NCBI GenBank assembly: GCA_014730235.1
Contig: WJIO01000433.1
Location: 1 to 8,491 of the forward strand
Direction: 5' to 3'
DNA: 8,491 nucleotides
Source: Candidatus Poribacteria bacterium
GTDB lineage: Bacteria; Poribacteria; DTPJ01; WJIO01
Part shown: positions 6,701-8,491 of the stretch, piece after piece
Layout of the letters: the number at the start of each line of letters is the position of its first letter
Numbering within the stretch: position 1 is the stretch's first letter
Made by a program: the position numbers and the translations under genes
The notes under the pieces: generated by a model
Seen by the model: the letters and a program-made list of their open reading frames with translations, nothing else
Database searches by the model: none
What the model was told of the DNA's origin: nothing

Positions 6701-8491
6701 ACATAGGGCATATTAAAGGTGACGGTACATTCCTTGCCCATAAAGCAGGAACAGGAAAAGTATCTGCAAGAACAGGAGATATAAACTCAGATTTGGCCAT
6801 TCAGGTTCTGCCGGGGAAGTTACACTCTATAACTGTAAGCCCTCATAACACATATTTACCGGCTTCCACATCTGAACTGACATATACTCAGCGGTTTTAC
6901 GCTCAGGGAAAAGATGCCGCCAGTAATCCAGTATCCCTGGTAAATGTTGTCTGGACCACTGACGAAATGGCCGGAACAATATCACCATCAGGGCTTTTCA
7001 CATCCATAAAAAATCCAGGACAGCGATTGGGTGAAATAGTAACCAACGGCACTATATGGGCAAACGGGGTATCATCAACCGGTGACAGAGCTTTGGGATC
7101 AGCCACTATAGTTATACAAAAAACGCCTCCGGGCAGCTTATCATCTCTAAATGTTTATATCGAAGGTTCTACTGATAACCGGAGAGAATTATCCCTGGCT
7201 ACAGGTGAAGCCCTGCAATTCAAGGCTGTGGGAAAAGATGAAGATGGCAGAAGCATTTTTTTATATCCATCCTGGTTTGTGGAGGGTGATGTAGGTTATA
7301 TTGACTCCGGTGGATTGTTTACCGCTTTAAGGCCGGGAACAGGCTCAATAGGGGCAACATCAGGAGGGTTGACGGGTAAGATAAAGATCAATATAACCCT
7401 GGGCACTTTAAATACCATAGAGATTACACCTGATAACCTGACCATGACTCTAGATTCAGAACAAATTCTTACAGCTACTGGCTTTGACTCCTTCGGCAAT
7501 ATATTCCCGGCTCAGGATATCCAGTGGTCAGCCATAGGCGACAGTGTGGAAATAATTCCTGATAATAACTCATGTCTGGTCAAAGCGATTAATGCTGGTC
7601 ATGGAACAATATCCGCCCGGGTAGGAGATATAATAGGTTTTGCCAGCGTTTATGTGCCTTATTCATGGGCTTCTGTATCAATTCCCGACTCTGAAACTCC
7701 TCAGGATTACAAAATAACCATAGAACCAAACCCTGTTTATCTGACTGCGGGTTCTCAATACCAATTTTTAACATATATAACAGGAAAAACCAATGGAACT
7801 ATTGAAGGTTTAGCATGGACAACCACCGGCGGGATTGGCACAATAGACAATACAGGACTTTTTACCGCAGGCCCGGAACCGGCTTCGGGCAGGATTATCC
7901 TGAATTACAGAGATTCAACGGTCAGCGCGCTGGTCACAGTAACCGATCCCATAGGATCATTTGATGAAATTATTATATGGCCCCATGAAATATCCATCAA
8001 TGTAGGAGACCAACAAAAGCTAATAGCCCTGGGTCGGCAGGGAAAAAAACTGATTTCCATATTACCGGCATGGAGTGTAATCGGAAACACAGGAACGCTG
8101 GATTCTACAGGCATATTCAAAGCCAGCACAACAGGTTCAGGCAAAATAAAGGCCATCCTGGGAAGTCTGACAGCAGAATGTATCGTGGATGTATTGCCGG
8201 CACAGGCGGCAGAAATGGAAATACAGCCTTCATCAATTCAGGCAGAAGCCGGAAGCCAAAACAGGATAAGCGTTATCTGTAAAGACAACATGGGTAATCC
8301 AGTAAATTGTCTACCGTTCTACCAGATGACGGGAGAGCTGGGAAGTATTGACCAAAACGGAATTTTTACTGCCGGAAAATCAGGTAGCGGAAAGGTTACA
8401 GCTATCGCCAGAAACCAACAAAATTCTATACTTACGGCAGAAGCAGAATTAACAACGTATCCCAGAAAGCTTTCGGAAATTACTATTCACC
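3769..8491 (+). CDS. giant exported protein with CNA-B/carboxypeptidase-regulatory-like and Big_2-like Ig repeats (3' end outside window)
   Basis: The frame is open from 3736 to the window end with no stop. No in-frame ATG precedes residue ~128, so the start is uncertain: TTG 3769 is used, TTG 3784 is possible, and neither has a good Shine-Dalgarno. A signal peptide is clear: KRLFQKTK, a hydrophobic core LIQLILPLFIFII, then PQARSA with cleavage near residue 38. Order (residues from TTG 3769): two beta-sandwich domains with the ISGAVFQVF/GRLNLNLPQGEYKL and IIGAEIFM/GKLTVYAFPGKY patterns (39-123, 128-184), an unrecognised aromatic-rich part (205-324), an MG2-like domain (330-424), three Ig-like domains with ITDN and YYIQARD motifs (429-729), then Big_2-like repeats to the end. 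It probably acts as a surface or periplasmic adhesive or structural protein. No enzyme motif was seen. Confidence 0.9.
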   Translation, partial: MYNFKLRTQSALKRLFQKTKLIQLILPLFIFIIPQARSAVLQISAKNIDGTPISGAVFQVFPSKTGINEAAVPVSQNNITDGNGRLNLNLPQGEYKLVGSSSSKAHFVYIKKVSVPGRVNINLSEAVMVGISCQDMDNKPIIGAEIFMRPTKLAKASVGLTNNEGKLTVYAFPGKYNAILRSLAGEGPHYLVLPDQTVGTKDTKIEFHVASIPSGQMSFQVPAGTALAIFEVLESDYTFEYTEGVEPEVGYDAAYTDFYPFISTRYSFTLSANISYNFNMSFAVMFGFGKIYAYEIRPSTHIIKPGTQQIGITESAEFNLQALWDKEDAVYNPGDKVNLSYYFNDNQDNLLNRILDYTGARLIFPQVTIWDPNNIPIANNFDTDNFFEFEFQLPLSATTGQYKARISLDAGIYGNITDEFQFQVKTISDNQPPSISQIEYPDEIEAGQSFTISANIRDNQTLKTGSPILEVSGDGGQNIASIEMDLMEEDIYTGQVSQSLVKAGELNWKITARDTAGNTTEKTGSIPVTDNTPPVINHEIFDTAEFGQEIIIQADITDNSEVNEAALHYKVKSDEFTAIQMVKSGNTYSAPIPSWVIAFDGFEYYIQADDKSGNSVVFPEQASYVKVEDTIPPQISHVPQRLADKNKSIRIEAVITDNNTVANAFLYYKNSQEQEYTTTTMTQEGQVYFAEIPREGVIPESLYYYIQARDAPDNQGNFRTARLPVSGDGYLIQIPRELAEAITSIEISPLGKPDSPVELEAGSALQLDVIGYDASGNPLPIKAFWNSTGGIGYIDQDGLFTASGKISGDGRGAVIAMAQFTGIDEELIQSECYIHVKPGPVAYLKLIPDSLSIPAGKGYNFLVLASDVYQNQWEIHPDSIEWGIDNHLGNINNGYFAARTSGTGNITAEINGITAEGRISVTPGPVENIRIVSSLPYQNQDKPTVELKAGQTTQFTTEAQDAYGNILDIVPVWSIQGNIGHIKGDGTFLAHKAGTGKVSARTGDINSDLAIQVLPGKLHSITVSPHNTYLPASTSELTYTQRFYAQGKDAASNPVSLVNVVWTTDEMAGTISPSGLFTSIKNPGQRLGEIVTNGTIWANGVSSTGDRALGSATIVIQKTPPGSLSSLNVYIEGSTDNRRELSLATGEALQFKAVGKDEDGRSIFLYPSWFVEGDVGYIDSGGLFTALRPGTGSIGATSGGLTGKIKINITLGTLNTIEITPDNLTMTLDSEQILTATGFDSFGNIFPAQDIQWSAIGDSVEIIPDNNSCLVKAINAGHGTISARVGDIIGFASVYVPYSWASVSIPDSETPQDYKITIEPNPVYLTAGSQYQFLTYITGKTNGTIEGLAWTTTGGIGTIDNTGLFTAGPEPASGRIILNYRDSTVSALVTVTDPIGSFDEIIIWPHEISINVGDQQKLIALGRQGKKLISILPAWSVIGNTGTLDSTGIFKASTTGSGKIKAILGSLTAECIVDVLPAQAAEMEIQPSSIQAEAGSQNRISVICKDNMGNPVNCLPFYQMTGELGSIDQNGIFTAGKSGSGKVTAIARNQQNSILTAEAELTTYPRKLSEITIH
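5998..8491 (+). repeat. array of Big_2-like Ig domains inside the giant protein (nine plus start of a tenth)
   Basis: Each unit of about 83-107 codons has a hydrophobic first strand (I-x-I-x-P), an AG turn, an 'ASGNP'-like turn, then the core W-x3-G-x2-G-x-I-D-x2-G-x-F-x-A and a G-x-G-x-I-x-A strand. The core Trp codon lies at 6121, 6412, 6685, 6952, 7273, 7525, 7816 and 8071, and Tyr replaces it at 8320. The sixth unit (Trp 7525) has lost most of the core motif. DNA identity between units is low, so the array is old and not a recent tandem expansion. The tenth unit begins at about 8473 (SEITIH). Confidence 0.8.

Overview
The window looks like chromosomal DNA from a Gram-negative, fairly AT-rich bacterium. 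The lipoprotein with a lipobox, the giant exported Ig-repeat protein and the Gfo/Idh/MocA enzyme fit environmental lineages (candidate phyla, Planctomycetes- or Poribacteria-like groups, Desulfobacterota). I cannot assign a phylum from the sequence alone. All four genes are on the + strand. I see no rRNA, tRNA, CRISPR array or phage genes.

Layout: (1) 1-450 is the 3' end of a Gfo/Idh/MocA-type oxidoreductase gene. (2) 451-910 is non-coding and ends in a leader with an inverted repeat that abuts the groEL ribosome binding site. (3) 911-2503 is a full-length 60-kDa chaperonin (GroEL family) with no groES beside it. Its otherwise invariant catalytic Asp87 is Gly. (4) 2513-2553 is a long perfect hairpin, followed directly by the first of two 120-bp miniature inverted-repeat elements. 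(5) 2757-2783 is an intrinsic terminator lying very close to the start of an LPP20-type lipoprotein gene (2816-3454). (6) A second copy of the 120-bp element lies at 3585-3704, then a hairpin at 3717-3760. (7) From about 3769 to the window end one open frame encodes the first ~1570 residues of a giant exported protein. It has carboxypeptidase-regulatory/CNA-B-like domains, an MG2-like domain, three Ig-like domains, and nine copies plus the start of a tenth of a Big_2-like domain.

The genes do not form an obvious pathway. The lipoprotein and the giant protein are both envelope or exported proteins and could be co-transcribed, but 314 bp with a mobile element and two palindromes separates them. 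The most notable points are the active-site change in the chaperonin, the two miniature elements with intact 8-bp target duplications and GG ends (ISL3-like), the palindromic groEL leader, and the missing conventional start codon of the giant gene. An out-of-frame ATG with a run of five A's suggests a one-base slip there.
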